From: BJHQ01 sp964654285
Lineage (GTDB): Bacteria; Planctomycetota; UBA11346
NCBI GenBank assembly: GCA_964654285.1
Contig: CAZZJC010000004.1
Location: 1 to 64,000, forward strand
Reading direction: 5' to 3'
Length of the DNA stretch: 64,000 bases
Every line of letters starts with the position of its first letter. Position 1 is the stretch's first letter. Shown piece by piece: positions 62,105 through 64,000 of the stretch. The translations under genes were made by a program, and so were the position numbers. The notes beneath the pieces are model-generated. The model saw only the letters and a list, made by a program, of their open reading frames with translations, made no database searches and had not been told where the DNA came from.

Positions 62105-63546
62105 GCGCCGCGGCGGCCACGCCCGCCACCATCCTGGTCGTCGATGACGACGCCGGGGTGTGCTGGGCGCTGGAGCAGGCCCTGACCCAGGCGGGCTACC
62201 AGGTGCAGACCGCCGCCGATGCCGCCAGCGCGCGCAAGCGCCTGCGCCGCGAGGTGCCCGACCTCGTGATCACCGATGTCCGCATGCCGGGCGAATCCGG
62301 GCTCGATCTGCTCGCCTGGCTGCGGATCGAGCATCCCGGCCTGCCGGTGCTGGTGAGCACCGCGCACGGCACCGTCGAGACCGCGATCGAGGCGGTCGCG
62401 CGCGGCGCCTTCGACTACCTGCCCAAGCCCTGCGACCTGCACCGCACCCTCGACCTCGTGCGGCGGGCGCTGGGCGAGGACGCGCTCGCGGCGTCGGCCA
62501 ACCCCGCGACCGCGGAATCGACCACCGCGATCATCGGTTCGACCCCGGCGATGCAGGAGGTCTACCGCCGCATCGCGGCGGCGGCCAACACCGACCTCGG
62601 CGTGCTGATCGTCGGTCCGACCGGATCCGGCAAGGAACTCGTCGCCCACGCCCTGCACCGCCACGGCAGACGGCGCGGCGGGCCCTTCGTGCCGGTCAAC
62701 TGCGGCGCCCTGCCCGAGCATCTGGTGGAAAGCGAGCTGTTCGGCCACGAGGCCGGCGCCTTCACCGACGCCAAGACCCGCACCACCGGCCGCATCGAGG
62801 CGGCGCACGGCGGCACCCTGTTCCTCGACGAGGTCGCCGAGCTGCCGCCGCCGGCGCAGGTGAAGCTGCTGCGCTTCCTCGAAGACCAGCGCTTCCACCG
62901 CGTCGGCGGCAGCGAATCGGTGCAGGTCGACGTGCGGGTGGTCGCCGCGACCAACCGCGACCTCGCGCGCCTGACCGCCTCCGGCGCCTTCCGCGAGGAT
63001 CTCGCCTACCGCCTGCGCGTGGTGACGATCGGCCTGCCCGCGCTCTGCGACCGCCTCGACGACCTGCCCGCGCTGGTGCGGCACTTCCTCGCGCGTTCCG
63101 CCCGCCGCCTCGACCGCAGGCTCGCGATCACCGACGAGACCCTGGCGCTGCTCGCCCGGCACCGCTGGCCCGGCAACGTGCGCGAGCTCAAGCACGTCAT
63201 CGAGGAGGCCGCCGTGCTCGCCACCGGCGGGATCATCACGCCTGAGCACCTCAGCCTGCCCGCGGAACTGCTGGCGGACGGCTCGGAGGCGCAGGATCGC
63301 AACGCCAACGGCACCTTCCACACCGCGGGACGGATCCTGGCCAACCGCCTGCTCACCCAGCACGAAGGCCAGGCGCATGCACGCTTCCTGGGCCTGGCAG
63401 AGGACATCATCCTGCGCGAAGCCGTCGCCCGCACCCAGGGCAACCAGCTGCGCGCCGCCGAACTGCTCGGCATCAACCGGATCACCCTGAAGAAGCGCAT
63501 GGATGAGCTCGGCATCGGCAAGACGGCGTCGCCCGACGTGGGCTGA
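62101..63546 (+). CDS. Sigma-54-type response regulator with altered GAFTGA loop
   Basis: A 481-residue NtrC-family protein: receiver (D59 in VITDVRMPG, LPKP lysine), AAA+ domain with Walker A GPTGSGKE, and a Fis-type helix-turn-helix (LRAAELLGINRITLKKRM). The sigma-54 contact motif reads GAFTDA instead of GAFTGA (near residues 219-224), so a loss or change of sigma-54 activation is possible. The ATG overlaps the GH52 TGA (ATGA), which couples it to the xylosidase gene. No histidine kinase is adjacent. Confidence 0.9.
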   Translation: MSAAAATPATILVVDDDAGVCWALEQALTQAGYQVQTAADAASARKRLRREVPDLVITDVRMPGESGLDLLAWLRIEHPGLPVLVSTAHGTVETAIEAVARGAFDYLPKPCDLHRTLDLVRRALGEDALAASANPATAESTTAIIGSTPAMQEVYRRIAAAANTDLGVLIVGPTGSGKELVAHALHRHGRRRGGPFVPVNCGALPEHLVESELFGHEAGAFTDAKTRTTGRIEAAHGGTLFLDEVAELPPPAQVKLLRFLEDQRFHRVGGSESVQVDVRVVAATNRDLARLTASGAFREDLAYRLRVVTIGLPALCDRLDDLPALVRHFLARSARRLDRRLAITDETLALLARHRWPGNVRELKHVIEEAAVLATGGIITPEHLSLPAELLADGSEAQDRNANGTFHTAGRILANRLLTQHEGQAHARFLGLAEDIILREAVARTQGNQLRAAELLGINRITLKKRMDELGIGKTASPDVG

Positions 63547-63573
63547 TCCGGGGACGATCCCGGCCGACCGGGA

Positions 63574-64000
63574 TCAGTAGTTCCAGACCGCATACAGCGA
63601 CGTCTTCACCGTGTCCTTGTAGGCCGGATTCGCGCCCTGGGCCTCCTCGTCATCGCGGAAGGCTCCCAGCTTGAAGCCGAGCAGCAGTTTCGGATCGAGC
63701 GCGGCCAGGGTGTATTCGACGTTGGCGTCGAACTCATCGCCGTAGTGGGTGTGGCCGGTCTGGCTGTAGAACCGGTAGCCGATGAGCTGGAAGCGCAGCC
63801 CCTTGGCGAGCATCTCCGCCGGACCGCCGAACGACAGCGAGTAGCCTTCCAGGCCGCGAACCGGCGTGTTCAGGAATTTCTCGGCCCAGCCGTTGAAGGC
63901 GTGTCCGGTGGCCAGGGGGGTGGTGAAACCGTCGGTCGCGGTGGAGCCCTCCAGGCGGTTCCAGCCCGCCTTGAAGCCCAATCCCTTGCGGGTGATGCCG
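63574..64000 (-). CDS. Outer-membrane porin-like protein (3-prime end only)
   Basis: The C-terminal part of a gene that runs off the window edge; the frame stays open to position 64000. The visible protein has alternating aromatic strands (GYSLSFGG, FQLIGYRFYSQTGH, DANVEYTLAALDPKLLLGFKLGAF) and ends in SLYAVWNY, the aromatic terminus expected of outer-membrane beta-barrels. The type (alginate-export-like or general porin) cannot be decided. Confidence 0.65.
   Translation of the reverse strand, partial: GITRKGLGFKAGWNRLEGSTATDGFTTPLATGHAFNGWAEKFLNTPVRGLEGYSLSFGGPAEMLAKGLRFQLIGYRFYSQTGHTHYGDEFDANVEYTLAALDPKLLLGFKLGAFRDDEEAQGANPAYKDTVKTSLYAVWNY

Overview
The window is high-GC bacterial chromosome carrying a coherent set of housekeeping genes (recA, lexA, rpmH, rarA, trpE, priA, ahcY, ilvE, mobA, tRNA-Met, tRNA-Ser) mixed with features common in the PVC group: membrane-anchored Ser/Thr kinases with TPR tails and a DWG in place of DFG, a XylR-like AraC regulator, a giant secreted multidomain protein, an FHA-GAF protein and many palindromic intergenic repeats. 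A planctomycete or neighbouring PVC lineage is my best guess, but it is an inference from gene style only. Two runs of exactly 100 N (51986-52085, 59404-59503) are assembly gaps, both inside tandem repeats.

Layout. 0.2-4.2 kb: two overlapping Ser/Thr kinase genes (minus). 4.4-8.1 kb: ABC-F ATPase and an APC-type permease (plus). 8.2-10.8 kb: lexA-recA SOS pair and rpmH (minus). 10.9-16.4 kb: small membrane protein, rarA, a COG0523 GTPase, a fructosamine-kinase-like gene, small unknowns. 16.5-26.8 kb: tRNA-Met, a methyltransferase, GH57 branching enzyme, mobA, ahcY, trpE, priA and an outer-membrane-like protein. 26.8-32.9 kb: an AraC regulator divergent from a corrinoid cluster (B12-binding protein, homocysteine methyltransferase domain, DUF1638, RACo/RamA-like reactivator, radical SAM protein). 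33.0-37.9 kb: CheY, an NtrC-type regulator, ilvE, FHA-GAF protein. 37.9-46.3 kb: a MITE-like element, a lipoprotein and a 2080-residue secreted protein divergent from a XylR-like regulator. 46.3-59.6 kb: an accessory island. 59.6-64 kb: tRNA-Ser, a GH52 beta-xylosidase, a second NtrC-type regulator and the end of a porin-like gene.

The island is the most interesting part. It reads as one minus-strand operon, each junction overlapping by 1 to 17 bases: hsdR, a DUF1016 nuclease, a GxxExxY protein, hsdM, hsdS, then a Hanks-type kinase, a 400-residue unknown protein and a 227-residue protein with a PD-(D/E)XK-like core. The last three form a compact kinase / unknown / nuclease-like cassette translationally coupled to a type I restriction-modification system, and I do not recognise it as a named defence system. 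A 9-bp minisatellite motif (CAGGATGGN) recurs at several gene junctions, is translated as the ends of several proteins, and has expanded inside hsdM, where it keeps frame up to an assembly gap. Near-identical 48-bp direct repeats bracket the island, which sits next to tRNA-Ser.

The corrinoid cluster looks like a split methionine synthase (separate homocysteine and B12 domains with an ATP-dependent reactivator in place of the MetH activation domain), or part of a methyltransfer pathway whose methyl-donor component lies elsewhere. ahcY, about 6 kb upstream, fits the same methyl cycle.
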